This document shows positions 1 through 8,670 of a stretch of 64,000 bases of DNA, piece by piece. Made by a program: the position numbers and the translations under genes. Under the pieces are notes generated by a model. It did no database searches. It was not told the origin of the DNA and was given only the letters and a program-made list of their open reading frames with translations. Source of the DNA: JBKHAJ01 sp964641125 (GTDB taxonomy: Bacteria; Spirochaetota; Spirochaetia; SPDA01; CAZSGZ01); the NCBI GenBank assembly GCA_964641125.1, contig CAZXMO010000004.1, positions 18,955-82,954 of the forward strand. Direction: 5' to 3'. Every line of letters begins with the position of its first letter. Positions within the stretch are counted from its first letter, which is position 1.

Positions 1-106
1 TCCCACAGGGTAGGGGGAAAATCAAGTATAGTGCCCCAAAGAATGGTGTTTTTTCGGATAAATCCTTATCAGACGGATGAATATCCGGTTTAATGTAAGT
101 CCATCT

Positions 107-135
107 TTGCACAATCGAGACGTCCGGCTTATACT
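107..135 (+). promoter_or_regulatory. possible sigma-70 promoter for the Dabb gene
   Basis: A TTGCAC element at 107-112 lies 17 bases before TATACT at 130-135. The -10 matches consensus at 5 of 6 positions and the -35 at only 3. Transcription would start about 25 bases before the ATG at 166. Nothing else is recognised in the 165 bases before that gene. Confidence 0.4.
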
Positions 136-165
136 TGAATTAAAAACCTTTCGGAGGCGATATTA

Positions 166-483
166 ATGCAGGACGGTAAACTTTTTCATACGGTATTCTT
201 CGAGCTGAGAGACTCTTCCGAGGCGGCTGTCGGGGCCTTTATCGAGGATTGCAAGACCTATCTCGCGCCTAACCCGGGAATTCTCTCCTTTTCAGTCGGG
301 AGGAGGGTGGAGGACCACCTTCGGGACGTGAATGTCCTTGATTTCCATGTGAGCCTCCACATCCTCTTCGAGTCGAAGAAACATCACGACAATTATCAGC
401 TCGCGGCCGACCACAATACCTTCGTCGAGCGGAACAAGGACAATTGGGCCGCCGTCAGGGTGTACGATTCCTACGTGGTCTGA
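166..483 (+). CDS. Dabb (stress-responsive A/B barrel) domain protein
   Basis: This 105-residue protein consists of a single Dabb-type dimeric alpha/beta-barrel domain. It has the early HTVFF strand, a long helix, a central strand with the DFHVSLHILFES run, and the late HNTFVERNKDNW segment. The family usually forms small soluble homodimers; functions differ widely and none can be assigned here. The ATG follows a good ribosome site, CGGAGG, eight bases upstream. It stands alone on its strand and ends ten bases from the convergent permease gene. Confidence 0.75.
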   Translation: MQDGKLFHTVFFELRDSSEAAVGAFIEDCKTYLAPNPGILSFSVGRRVEDHLRDVNVLDFHVSLHILFESKKHHDNYQLAADHNTFVERNKDNWAAVRVYDSYVV

Positions 484-493
484 CGGCCCAAGG

Positions 494-1417
494 TTACCCC
501 TTCACCGAACCGGCCAAAAGGCCGCGGACGAAGTAGCGCTGCAGGGCGAAGAAGATGATCAACGGCAGCACCATACTGACGAAGGCGCCGGAGGTCAGGA
601 GGTGCCAGTCCTGTCCCCGGGAGCCCGCCATGTTGAGGAGCCTCTGGGTCAGCACGATGACGCTGCTCCCCCGCCCCGAACCGAGAAAGACTAGGGCAAC
701 CAACAGATCGTTCCACACCCAAATGAACTGAAAGATGGCGTAGGACGCTAAGGCGGGCATCGACAGGGGAAGAATCAGCCGGACGAAGGTCTTGAAGTGG
801 GTGGCCCCGTCGATGAAGGCCGATTCCATAATACTCCTCGGTATGGTGCTTATATAGTTGAACAGGAGATAGACGGCTAGGGGCATGCCGAAGGCGGTGT
901 GGGCGAGCCAGATCCCTAAAAAGGTCCCGTTCAGCTGTATTCGCTGATAGTCCCTGAGGATTGGGATCAGGGCTATCTGCAGGGGGACCACCAGGATGGC
1001 GACGATCCCTACGAACAACGCCTTCCGCCCGGGAAACTTGAGCCAGGCGAATCCGTAGGCGGCGAAAGCCGCTATCAATATGGGGATAACAACGGCCGGA
1101 ATGGTTACCGTCATGCTGTTGAGGAAGGCGGAGAGCATATTGTCGCCGCTCGCCCTCACGGTTTCACCCTCGGCATTGACGAAGGTAAAGTCTTTTCCCG
1201 CCAGGACCTGCCGGTAGTTGTCCAGGGTCACCCCTCCGGTTTCCGGATTGAAGACCCGCCACCATCCGGTTCGGGAAACCTCGTCCGCGGGGCGGATCGA
1301 AGTGATAAGGACTCCTATGGTGGGGAGTGACCAGATAATAATGAGGGCGATGAGAACCGCATGGACTATGATCTGTGAAACCGCCTTCTTTCGTTTGATG
1401 CTTGCCTTGGTAGCCAT
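494..1417 (-). CDS. ABC sugar transporter, MalG-type permease
   Basis: A 307-residue inner-membrane permease of the carbohydrate ABC (MalG/AraQ) family. It has an N-terminal membrane span, a periplasmic loop of about 100 residues, five further spans, and the EAA loop with the FIDGATHFKTFVRLILPL core that docks on the ATPase. The start is ATG at 1417, after GGGAGGTG; the longer open frame upstream belongs to the neighbouring gene in another frame. The stop codon of the upstream permease overlaps this ATG by one base, so the two are translationally coupled. No ATPase gene lies in the window, so a shared MsmX-type ATPase probably serves this importer. Confidence 0.9.
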   Translation of the reverse strand: MATKASIKRKKAVSQIIVHAVLIALIIIWSLPTIGVLITSIRPADEVSRTGWWRVFNPETGGVTLDNYRQVLAGKDFTFVNAEGETVRASGDNMLSAFLNSMTVTIPAVVIPILIAAFAAYGFAWLKFPGRKALFVGIVAILVVPLQIALIPILRDYQRIQLNGTFLGIWLAHTAFGMPLAVYLLFNYISTIPRSIMESAFIDGATHFKTFVRLILPLSMPALASYAIFQFIWVWNDLLVALVFLGSGRGSSVIVLTQRLLNMAGSRGQDWHLLTSGAFVSMVLPLIIFFALQRYFVRGLLAGSVKG

Positions 1418-2535
1418 TAGAACACCTCCCGTTTGCCGAATTGCCGCAGGTTGTACCAGATGACCGGTATGACCGCGATCAGGATGACTAAGGCTATGGA
1501 GGAGCCCCGCCCGTAGTGGAGGAATTTGAACATCTGTTTGTACTGCTGACTCGCCAGGACCTCGGTACCGTAGAGGCCGTTGGTCATGGCGTAGACGATA
1601 TCGAAGATCTTCAGTGTCAACAGGAGGATGGTCGTGGAAATTGTGACTATGGTTCCCCGAATAAAGGGGATGATAACACTGAAGATGATGCGTATCTCCG
1701 TAGCCCCGTCGATCCGGGCGGCCTCGAGGAGCTCGTTGGGCACCCCTTTTATAGCCGCCGAGAAGACCACCATGGCGAAGCCGGTCTGGAGCCACACGAA
1801 GATGATGATGAGAAAAATTGTGTTCCAGGGGCGGATTGTAATCCAGCCTACCGGGTCGCCGCCCAAGGCGCTGACGAAGGCGTTCAAGACTCCGATCTGC
1901 TCCATGCCGACGGGCTTATACGCGTAGACGAACTTCCATATAATCCCCGCTCCCACGAAGGAGATGGCCATGGGGAGGAAGATGAGGGCCTTTCCCAAGC
2001 GCTCCATCTTCGAGCGGTCGGTCAAGAGTGCCACGATGAGCCCCATGGCTACGGCCAAGCCGGTTCCTAAGACGAGCCACAGAAGGTTGTTGCGGAACGA
2101 GATGAGCATGGTCCTGTCGGTAAAGACGTACAGGAAGTTTTCGAGCCCCACGAAGTTATCGGAGAACTTGTCGAAGAAGCTCAAGTAGAGGGTCCTTAGG
2201 GTGGGAAGAAAAAGGTACCATGCGAGAATCCCTAGGGCCGGACCTACGAAGAGAAAGGGGATGAACCTGCTCCGCCATTTTACCGGCAGCCGCTGTATCA
2301 GCCAGTTAGTCACGAAATATAACGCCGCGACACCGCCGACTCCCCAGATGATGGCGACAACGGTAATGACTACCTGCGGCGCCCCGCTGTCGCGGAGAAA
2401 TATGAACCCTATATACAGTACGACGAATGTAGCCGCGGGAACGAAAAGGGCAAAGAGGATTCTCCCGATAGCGGTTATGATCCGCTGGAGCACACCGTAC
2501 TTCGTTTCCCGTTCGACTGGTATAAAATCACCCAT
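1417..2535 (-). CDS. ABC sugar transporter, MalF-type permease
   Basis: A 372-residue permease, partner of the MalG-type protein encoded next. It is longer than the usual MalF-like permease of about 300 residues because two extra membrane spans precede the standard six. The EAA loop, LEAARIDGATEIRIIFSVIIP, lies in the C-terminal third. The ATG is preceded by the strong ribosome site AGGAGGAGG. The gene is third in the minus-strand order regulator, binding protein, MalF, MalG. A strong hairpin separates it from the binding-protein gene. Confidence 0.9.
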   Translation of the reverse strand: MGDFIPVERETKYGVLQRIITAIGRILFALFVPAATFVVLYIGFIFLRDSGAPQVVITVVAIIWGVGGVAALYFVTNWLIQRLPVKWRSRFIPFLFVGPALGILAWYLFLPTLRTLYLSFFDKFSDNFVGLENFLYVFTDRTMLISFRNNLLWLVLGTGLAVAMGLIVALLTDRSKMERLGKALIFLPMAISFVGAGIIWKFVYAYKPVGMEQIGVLNAFVSALGGDPVGWITIRPWNTIFLIIIFVWLQTGFAMVVFSAAIKGVPNELLEAARIDGATEIRIIFSVIIPFIRGTIVTISTTILLLTLKIFDIVYAMTNGLYGTEVLASQQYKQMFKFLHYGRGSSIALVILIAVIPVIWYNLRQFGKREVF

Positions 2536-2590
2536 AAAAACCTCCTCCTGTCTCGGCTGAGCCTCGGAAGAAAAGCTATGCTCGAGAAGT

Positions 2591-2620
2591 GCCGGGCCCG
2601 GAAATTATCCCGGACCCGGC
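2591..2620 (-). promoter_or_regulatory. intercistronic hairpin between binding protein and permease
   Basis: Two 11-base arms, GCCGGGCCCGG and CCGGACCCGGC, pair with one mismatch around a short A/T-rich loop. There is no U-run after the stem on the minus-strand transcript, so it is not a standard terminator. In sugar ABC operons such stems often protect the upstream binding-protein mRNA and lower permease output; that role is inferred here. Confidence 0.6.
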
Positions 2621-2642
2621 CATGTGCGCTGCAGTGACGGAC

Positions 2643-3941
2643 CTATTCAGGCCAGCTGTCTTCTATAGATTGTAGTACATCGTCGATGGGGACGCCACTG
2701 ACCATGTCGGTCATTCCGGTCCAAAAGGTGCCGGCACCCACTTCGGCGGGCATCAGGTCCGACGCGTCGAATCTGAAGACCTCGGCGTTGACGAGGATCT
2801 TAGCGAGCTCCCGCTCTATGGGCTTTCCGTAATCGTCGAAGTCCTGGTCCTGATGGGGGAAGAGGGCGCCTCCCGCGGTGGCCCAGTTCCGGGCCGATTC
2901 CCAGGTTGTCAGAAACTCCATGAACTGCCGGACCTCCGGGGTATCGTTGAAGACTACGAACTGGTCGCCTCCGCCCAAGACCGGTGTACCGTACTTAGGG
3001 TTGATCTCGGGAAGGGCGAAGACGCCGACCTCTTTCTCGAGGTTTGCCTGGACATCCTCCTGCATAAAACCGGTGACGAAGTTGCCCTGCCGGTGGAGCC
3101 ACGCCTGGGGCGGGTTCTCGTAGAGGGGTTTGACCGCGTCGCCGAAATAGGTTGTGAGGATGGTGGTAGATCCGCCTAAGACGTAGTCCTTGTCGAGCCA
3201 GATGTCGGCCATGGTTTCCGCCGCTTCGACGACCGAGGGATGATCGAAGGGGATTTCGTGGTTGACCCACTGGTCGTACATCTCGGGTCCCGCGGTCCGG
3301 AGCATGATGTCCTCCATCCAGTCGGTGGCGACCCACCCGGTGCCGGCCCCGCTCTCTATGCCGATGGACCAGGGAACGCCGCCGTCGGCGACTATCTGGT
3401 CACACAGGGCGATAAGCTCGTCCCAGGTCTCGGGAATCTCGTATCCCGCCGCTTCGAATTCCGGCTTTGGGTACCACACAAAGCTCTTGGCGTTTACCCG
3501 GTGGAATACACCGTATACGTCGCCGCCGTAGCTTCCTAAGTCCTTCCATGCCGAGGTATAGTTTCCCTCGATTTTTTCCACAATCTCCGGCCACAGGGGA
3601 ACGAGGAAATCCCGTTCGGCGAACTCGTGCATCAGGCCGGGCTGAGGTAACGCTGCGATGTCCGGGGGGGTCCCCGCTTCGGATAGGACGAAGATCTGCA
3701 CCTCGAATTCAGGCGAGCCCTCGTACTGGATGTCGATTCCGGTCCTTTCCTCGAAGGGCTTGAAAGACTCTTCGAAGCGCAGGGCCTCCTCATCACGGAA
3801 GGCGCCGAAGATATTGACGACCTGAGGTTCGGTCTTTTCGGTCTTTTCGGCGGCGGTTTCCGCCTTTTCCTCTTTTTTGCATCCGATGAAAAAGATTCCG
3901 AGCACAGCTATGACGATCATAAGAACAATCAGCTTTTTCAT
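2643..3941 (-). CDS. ABC sugar transporter, lipoprotein solute-binding protein
   Basis: A 432-residue family-1 extracellular solute-binding protein. The N-terminus is a lipoprotein signal: two lysines, a hydrophobic stretch, then FFIGC with the acylated cysteine at residue 21, followed by a charged linker. The mature part keeps the features of maltose/oligosaccharide binders: NIFGAF start, WDELIALCDQI in lobe I, and an aromatic-rich C-terminal lobe. The protein would sit on the outer face of the inner membrane and hand sugar to the two permeases. Translation starts at the ATG after a TAGGAGG site. The exact sugar is unknown; the neighbouring GH65 phosphorylase suggests an alpha-linked disaccharide. 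Confidence 0.9.
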   Translation of the reverse strand: MKKLIVLMIVIAVLGIFFIGCKKEEKAETAAEKTEKTEPQVVNIFGAFRDEEALRFEESFKPFEERTGIDIQYEGSPEFEVQIFVLSEAGTPPDIAALPQPGLMHEFAERDFLVPLWPEIVEKIEGNYTSAWKDLGSYGGDVYGVFHRVNAKSFVWYPKPEFEAAGYEIPETWDELIALCDQIVADGGVPWSIGIESGAGTGWVATDWMEDIMLRTAGPEMYDQWVNHEIPFDHPSVVEAAETMADIWLDKDYVLGGSTTILTTYFGDAVKPLYENPPQAWLHRQGNFVTGFMQEDVQANLEKEVGVFALPEINPKYGTPVLGGGDQFVVFNDTPEVRQFMEFLTTWESARNWATAGGALFPHQDQDFDDYGKPIERELAKILVNAEVFRFDASDLMPAEVGAGTFWTGMTDMVSGVPIDDVLQSIEDSWPE

Positions 3942-3990
3942 GAAATACCTCCTAAAAAAAAATTTAAGGGCACAACGTGCCGTTTCGTGC

Positions 3991-5043
3991 TTATAAATAT
4001 ACCTTGTCCCCGCTTCGCAACTCCCGTGAGCAGGAATCCCTGACGACGAGGACCGGTTCCACGATCTTCCTCAACGGGGGGCCCGCCGGCGGTTCATCTT
4101 CCCCTATGATCTCGAGGAGCCTCTTGACCCCGAGATTGGCCTGCTGCTCCTTAGGCTGGTGCACAGTGGTCAGACGAGGCCTAAACAGGCCCCCGAGGAG
4201 GATGTCGTCGTATCCGATGACCCCGATATCCTTAGGAACACGGTATCCTAACTCCCTCAGCGCTTCTATCGCCCCTAGGGCAACGATGTCGGCCTGGGCG
4301 AATATCCCGTCTATTCGGTCAAGGACAACCTTGTTATCGACGATCGACTTGAATCCGTAATCGAAGCTCACCTCGCCGTAGAGAATATGATCCTCCGCGG
4401 GCTCGATACCGTTGTCGTTCAGCGCGGCGAGGAATCCTTCGGTTCGGTCGAAGTATTCGGTCTTGGTAAGGTCTTCGGTCATGGTAATAATTCTATTCCG
4501 CCCCGACCGGATCAGGTGTTCCCCCGCGAGGTAACCCCCTCTGAAGTGGTCCGAGTAGATGTATTCCGCCGGGCCGTCGAAATGCCCGTGCTTGAAGTGG
4601 AGAAAGATGTGGGGCAGGGAATAGCGTTCTATAAGCTCCCGATCCTCCTCCGCGAGATTTGGTATTATCAGGAGGAGTCCGTCCACCTTCTTTTGGGTTA
4701 TCAGTCTCCGTATGTTGCTTTCACCGGTGCTCTTGTTCTCGGGAAAGGTGATGATACTGTCGTATGCCGACGCGTCGAGGTTTATGCGGATCAGATCGAG
4801 GAGCTGGGCTATGTAGAGGGAATTTCGCTGCGCATCGTAGACCTCGGAGCAGATGATCCCGATTGTCCCTGTTCTGCGGGTGCTCAAACTCCGGGCGCTC
4901 GCGTTCAAGTCGAAGTGATGCTCCCGGGCGAGCTTTTTGATCCTTTCCTTTGTTTCCTTGGAGATAAGGGGACTGTCGTTGAGGCTGCGGGAGACCGTGG
5001 AATGGCTGACTCCGGCGAGTTTTGCCAGATCCTTGATCGTCAT
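3991..5043 (-). CDS. LacI-family transcriptional regulator
   Basis: A 350-residue LacI/GalR repressor. Residues 1-50 form the helix-turn-helix and hinge, with TIKDLAKLAGVSHSTVSRSL as the recognition unit; the rest is a periplasmic-binding-protein-like sugar sensor with the family's GVIGYDDI segment near the C-terminus. It is the first gene of the minus-strand transporter operon and lies 3' of the GH65 gene. A palindromic operator sits just downstream of its own promoter, which points to autoregulation and sugar-induced release. The ribosome site before the ATG is weak, fitting low expression. Confidence 0.93.
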   Translation of the reverse strand: MTIKDLAKLAGVSHSTVSRSLNDSPLISKETKERIKKLAREHHFDLNASARSLSTRRTGTIGIICSEVYDAQRNSLYIAQLLDLIRINLDASAYDSIITFPENKSTGESNIRRLITQKKVDGLLLIIPNLAEEDRELIERYSLPHIFLHFKHGHFDGPAEYIYSDHFRGGYLAGEHLIRSGRNRIITMTEDLTKTEYFDRTEGFLAALNDNGIEPAEDHILYGEVSFDYGFKSIVDNKVVLDRIDGIFAQADIVALGAIEALRELGYRVPKDIGVIGYDDILLGGLFRPRLTTVHQPKEQQANLGVKRLLEIIGEDEPPAGPPLRKIVEPVLVVRDSCSRELRSGDKVYL

Positions 5044-5080
5044 AGCAGGGCAGGTCCAATAAAAAGCGTTCCGTACCTAT

Positions 5081-5096
5081 ATGCAAACGTGTGCAT
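5081..5096 (-). promoter_or_regulatory. LacI-type operator overlapping the operon start
   Basis: The 16-base site ATGCAAACGTGTGCAT is a near-perfect palindrome around a central CG, with only one symmetric pair of positions out of step. Central-CG palindromes are typical LacI-family operators. It begins about three bases downstream of the predicted transcription start of the regulator gene, a classical repression position. Confidence 0.7.
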
Positions 5097-5105
5097 TACG
5101 CTTTC

Positions 5106-5134
5106 AATTTACCCCATTCGGATTACGGTGTCAA
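5106..5134 (-). promoter_or_regulatory. sigma-70 promoter of the regulator-transporter operon
   Basis: On the minus strand a perfect TTGACA (5134-5129) is followed after 17 bases by TAAATT (5111-5106). The -35 overlaps the stop codon of the GH65 gene. The predicted start near 5099 is followed at once by the operator. Confidence 0.65.
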
Positions 5135-7458
5135 GAAAAAAATGTGCTCGGTGTATCGAAGAGCGGGGGATTTTTCCGGGTCTCGGAGTTCCCGTCTCCG
5201 AGGCGTATGCGTTCATCCCTGTGATCGATTTCGACCGCGGGTCCTTTTCTGCTGTAAAGGGTCCTTTCCCCGGTAATGTCTAGACGCAGAGTTCCTCCGC
5301 GATAGGCAAGCGAGAAGGCGAGACGTGTCATCTTCCCGGGGAGACATGGAGAGAAGCGGAGTATCTCACCGTCGTCCCGCATGCCCGCGAATCCGCAGAC
5401 CAGGCCGAGCCACACGCCTCCCATGGCCGCGGCGTGAATTCCGTCCCGGGTGTTCCGGTTGATATCGTCTAAATCCATATAGAGGGTATCCAGGAAGTAC
5501 TCGTACCCCCGCTCGGGGTCGCCCGTTTCGGTGGCCAGTATTCCCTGGACGCACGCGGACAGAGAGGAATCCCCCGTTGTCAGCCGGTCGTAGTAGGCGT
5601 AGTTGCGCCGCTTTTCCTCGTCCGCGAAGAGCCTGCTCTGAAGGAAGAGGGCTAAGACCAGGTCGGGCTGCTTGAGGACCTGATGCCGGTAGATCGTCAG
5701 GGGATGGTAATGGAGGAGGAGGGGATAGTTCTCCCGCGGGGTGTTCTCGAAGTCCCATTCCGCCTTTCGTAAAAAGCCGTCGTCCTGGGGATAGATACCC
5801 AGCTCCTCGTCATAGGGGATGTACATGGCCTCGGCGGCCCGTTCCCAACCCGTTATTTCCTCTTCGGCGAGGCGGATTTTTCCGGCTGTTTTCCGGAACT
5901 CTTCGGGTGCTTCGGCCCGCATCTTTCGGGCGGTCCGGGCGGCGTACTCGAGGCTGTCCCGGACCATCAGATTGGTAAAGCAGTTGTTGTCCACCATGGC
6001 GGTGTACTCGTCGGGTCCGGTTACCATATTGATACAGAACCCCTTCCCCTCGATGTAGTCGCCGAAATCGGCCCAAAAACGGGCGGATTCGAAGAGGATT
6101 TCCGCCGCGAAATCGGCGGGGAACCCCTCCGCGTTCCGGGCCCGGGCGTGCCGCTTGATCGCGTAGGCGATGTCGGCGTTGATGTGATACTGGGCGGTCC
6201 CCGCCGGGAAGTAGGCGGAGGCCTCCCGTCCGTCGATGGTCCGCCACGGATAGAGACATCCCCGGTGATGGAGCTCCGCCGCCCGGGCCCGCGCGGCGGG
6301 GAGGGTGGTGTTCCGGTATCGGATAAGAGCTTCCGCTATCTCGGGACAGGCGTAGGTAAAGAAGGGAAGCATGTAGATTTCGGTGTCCCAGAAATAGTGT
6401 CCCTCATAGCCGCTGCCGGTCATTCCCTTGGCGGGGATGTTCCGTCTGCCGTCCCTCCCCGCCGCTTGGAGAAGATGGAATTGACTGAATCTGACCGCGG
6501 AATGGATGTCCTTTTCCGCTTCGATTTCGAAGTCGGCGGCGTCCCAGAACCGGTCGAGGTAGCTTCGCTGTTCTTCCCGGAGACCTTGGAAGCCTGAACG
6601 AGATGCTTTTTCGATCGCCTTGCGTGCGGAGGCGGCGGGACTCTCCGTTTCGGCGTCGAGAGAAGTGGAATAGGCTATATACTTCTCGAATACCACCTCG
6701 TCATCGGTCTCGAGGGGGATTTCGAAGGTGTGCCGGGTCCGATAGAGCTGAGTCTCGGTATCGCTCCAATGCCGATGACCGGAAACTACCGCGTTCTCCA
6801 CCGCCGAAACCAGACGGAGTTTACTGTTCTGGGTCGTATGGCGGAAGACGGCTCCCCTTTCGGTATGCTCCCGCCCCTGGAGGACTATCGGCTTCCGCCT
6901 GAATTGGAGCCCCAAACGGGGGTCCGTGTGGTCTTCCTTCCCGATGAGAGGGACCGACAGGGCTGAGATGAGGCTGATGTGAACGTGTGCATTGATTGCA
7001 CGACACGAAATCCGCAAGGCCGCCGTATGAGAACGGGAGAAGGAAACCAGCCTTGAAAAACTGAGCTCCACCTCCCGTCCCGCCGGGCTTCGCCAGCGGA
7101 CCCGTCTTTCCAGGGTACCTTCCCGCATGTCCAGGTATCTCTCGTAGGCGAGAAGCTCTCCCCCGGTCATATCGAATTCCTCGTTGTCCACTAAGATCTT
7201 CACGTAGGTACCGTCCGGGACCTCGAGCATCCGCTGCCGGTCCTCCGCGTATCCGTAGGCATGCTCACCGTAGACTATGGGCTCGGTTTCGTGAAAACCG
7301 TTTATAAAAGTCCCGGGCTTGTAGCTGTTGGAATGTTCATCGAAGCTCCCTCTGATCCCTAAGTAGCCGTTCCCGAGAGAGAAGAGGGTTTCGTACTTCG
7401 GAACCTCCGCGGGGATAAAATGTGTTTCGTGTAGGGTCCATGAAGCTCCGTCGCTCAT
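5131..7458 (-). CDS. GH65 glycoside phosphorylase (trehalose/maltose/kojibiose type)
   Basis: A 775-residue family-65 enzyme that splits an alpha-linked glucose disaccharide with phosphate to give beta-glucose 1-phosphate and glucose. The N-terminal beta-sandwich starts with the family's ETLFSLGNGYLGIRGSF block. The (alpha/alpha)6 barrel carries TGPDEYTAMVDNNCFTNLM with the catalytic acid Glu484. GIHAAAMGGVWLGLV matches the phosphate-binding loop, which separates phosphorylases from hydrolases. Which disaccharide it uses cannot be told by eye. I start it at ATG 7458 because homologues begin about ten residues before HETHF; the open frame continues upstream without family similarity. There is no ribosome site, but TACAAT lies seven bases before the ATG. 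Position beside a sugar ABC operon supports intracellular phosphorolysis of the imported sugar. Confidence 0.9.
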   Translation of the reverse strand: MSDGASWTLHETHFIPAEVPKYETLFSLGNGYLGIRGSFDEHSNSYKPGTFINGFHETEPIVYGEHAYGYAEDRQRMLEVPDGTYVKILVDNEEFDMTGGELLAYERYLDMREGTLERRVRWRSPAGREVELSFSRLVSFSRSHTAALRISCRAINAHVHISLISALSVPLIGKEDHTDPRLGLQFRRKPIVLQGREHTERGAVFRHTTQNSKLRLVSAVENAVVSGHRHWSDTETQLYRTRHTFEIPLETDDEVVFEKYIAYSTSLDAETESPAASARKAIEKASRSGFQGLREEQRSYLDRFWDAADFEIEAEKDIHSAVRFSQFHLLQAAGRDGRRNIPAKGMTGSGYEGHYFWDTEIYMLPFFTYACPEIAEALIRYRNTTLPAARARAAELHHRGCLYPWRTIDGREASAYFPAGTAQYHINADIAYAIKRHARARNAEGFPADFAAEILFESARFWADFGDYIEGKGFCINMVTGPDEYTAMVDNNCFTNLMVRDSLEYAARTARKMRAEAPEEFRKTAGKIRLAEEEITGWERAAEAMYIPYDEELGIYPQDDGFLRKAEWDFENTPRENYPLLLHYHPLTIYRHQVLKQPDLVLALFLQSRLFADEEKRRNYAYYDRLTTGDSSLSACVQGILATETGDPERGYEYFLDTLYMDLDDINRNTRDGIHAAAMGGVWLGLVCGFAGMRDDGEILRFSPCLPGKMTRLAFSLAYRGGTLRLDITGERTLYSRKGPAVEIDHRDERIRLGDGNSETRKNPPLFDTPSTFFS

Positions 7459-7465
7459 CGTATCT

Positions 7466-7494
7466 ATTGTACAGGGATAGGAAAAAAAAGCAAA
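7466..7494 (-). promoter_or_regulatory. probable GH65 promoter, giving a leaderless mRNA
   Basis: On the minus strand TACAAT (7471-7466) is a 5-of-6 match to the -10 box; 17 bases upstream is only a weak -35, TTTGCT (7494-7489). Seven bases separate the -10 from the ATG at 7458, so the transcript would start at or next to the start codon. Confidence 0.45.
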
Positions 7495-7512
7495 GTCGTC
7501 TATTCTGTACCC

Positions 7513-8616
7513 ATGAAACAATCCCGGGTAGCCTCGATCTCCTTGGGGATTCTCGCGGCTATCGCCATCGGTGTCGTGCTCGACTTGGCGCAAACGGTTA
7601 TTATCCCCTTAGTCATCGCGGTTCTGCTGAGCTTCATCCTCCAGCCGGTCATAAGGTTTCTCATGAAGAAACTCAAGTTTCCCCGGCTGCTTGCCATTCT
7701 ACTTGTCATTTTAATTATCTTCGGCTTTTTCTATCTGATCGGTTTGTTCGTGTATAACAGCGCCCAGTCCTTTGTCCGGGAGTATCCGAATTATCTCGGG
7801 AAGTTTCAGAAGATATTTCAAGATATCAATCAGCGCTATCTAGGACGGTTGGACCTGCCCGACGATCTGCTGGGCCAGATCGACTGGTCCGATGCCCTCC
7901 GGGAATCCATCGTCAGCTGGTCCGGCTCGTTCGTGGGGTTCTTGGGGGTCCTCTTCATCATTCTTATCTTCCTGTTTTTTCTCTTCCTGGAAAATCCACT
8001 GTTCAAACGGAAGCTCAAGGCCGCTTTTCCGCTCCACACCAGTCGGCGCATCGGCATAGTCATGGAGCACATCATCCGTCAGGTCAGCCGGTACTTGAGC
8101 GTCAAGTTCTTCATAAGCGCATTGACCGGTTTCCTGATCTGGCTGAGCCTTACCATAATCGGTGTGGATTTTCCTCTGATCTGGGCGACCCTCGGATTCT
8201 TCCTCAACTTCATACCCAATATCGGCTCTTTTATTGTAAGCGCGGTTATCATCCTCGTGAGTATTATACAGTTTTATCCTACGCTGGGAGGGGTGGCGGC
8301 GGTCGCGGCGAGTATGATCGGCCTTCAGGTTGTTGTGGGCAGCATCCTCGACCCGAAGCTCCAGGGGGACCGGCTCAACTTGAGCCCGGTGGTCATTCTC
8401 TTTTCCCTCCTCTTCTGGGGATGGCTGTGGGGCGTGGTCGGGGCGATCCTTTCCATACCCATTACCGCCACAATCAAGATCATCTTAGAAAATGTTCCTA
8501 ACCTCAAGCCCGTCGGAGTCCTCATGGGAACGGGACACAAGATACGCCGGTGGCGTCTATTCGGTAAGAAACGCCCCGGCGGCCGGGAAAAATCATCAGC
8601 CCGGGTCGAAGAATAG
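7513..8616 (+). CDS. AI-2E family (PerM/YdiK-like) membrane transporter
   Basis: A 367-residue integral membrane protein of the AI-2E family. Pairs of N-terminal hydrophobic spans are followed by a soluble stretch (residues about 85-130), then a C-terminal group of spans with the conserved FFLNFIPNIGSF segment near residue 235 and ILDPKLQGDRLNLSPVVI near 280. Members export varied small solutes or Na+; despite the name few are shown to carry autoinducer-2. Its ATG lies 54 bases from the divergent GH65 ATG and, like it, has no evident ribosome site. The C-terminal 25 residues are basic and cytosolic. Confidence 0.88.
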   Translation: MKQSRVASISLGILAAIAIGVVLDLAQTVIIPLVIAVLLSFILQPVIRFLMKKLKFPRLLAILLVILIIFGFFYLIGLFVYNSAQSFVREYPNYLGKFQKIFQDINQRYLGRLDLPDDLLGQIDWSDALRESIVSWSGSFVGFLGVLFIILIFLFFLFLENPLFKRKLKAAFPLHTSRRIGIVMEHIIRQVSRYLSVKFFISALTGFLIWLSLTIIGVDFPLIWATLGFFLNFIPNIGSFIVSAVIILVSIIQFYPTLGGVAAVAASMIGLQVVVGSILDPKLQGDRLNLSPVVILFSLLFWGWLWGVVGAILSIPITATIKIILENVPNLKPVGVLMGTGHKIRRWRLFGKKRPGGREKSSARVEE

Positions 8617-8670
8617 ACGTTGGGATCGGGTAGGCAATCGGGCTCTTTTGTGATAGGGTACCAATCCGTT

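Noticed and set aside
1418..1795. upstream extension of the MalG-type permease
   Set aside because: The extension reads the MalF gene in another frame and has no membrane or family features; ATG 1417 has a good ribosome site.
3969..3981. GGCAC-AAC-GTGCC inverted repeat between regulator and binding-protein genes
   Set aside because: It has a central CG but shares little with the 5081 operator beyond AACGTG; too short to call an operator.
7459..7593. longer N-terminus of the GH65 enzyme
   Set aside because: The extra 45 residues show no family similarity, cover the divergent promoter region and overlap the start of the AI-2E gene.
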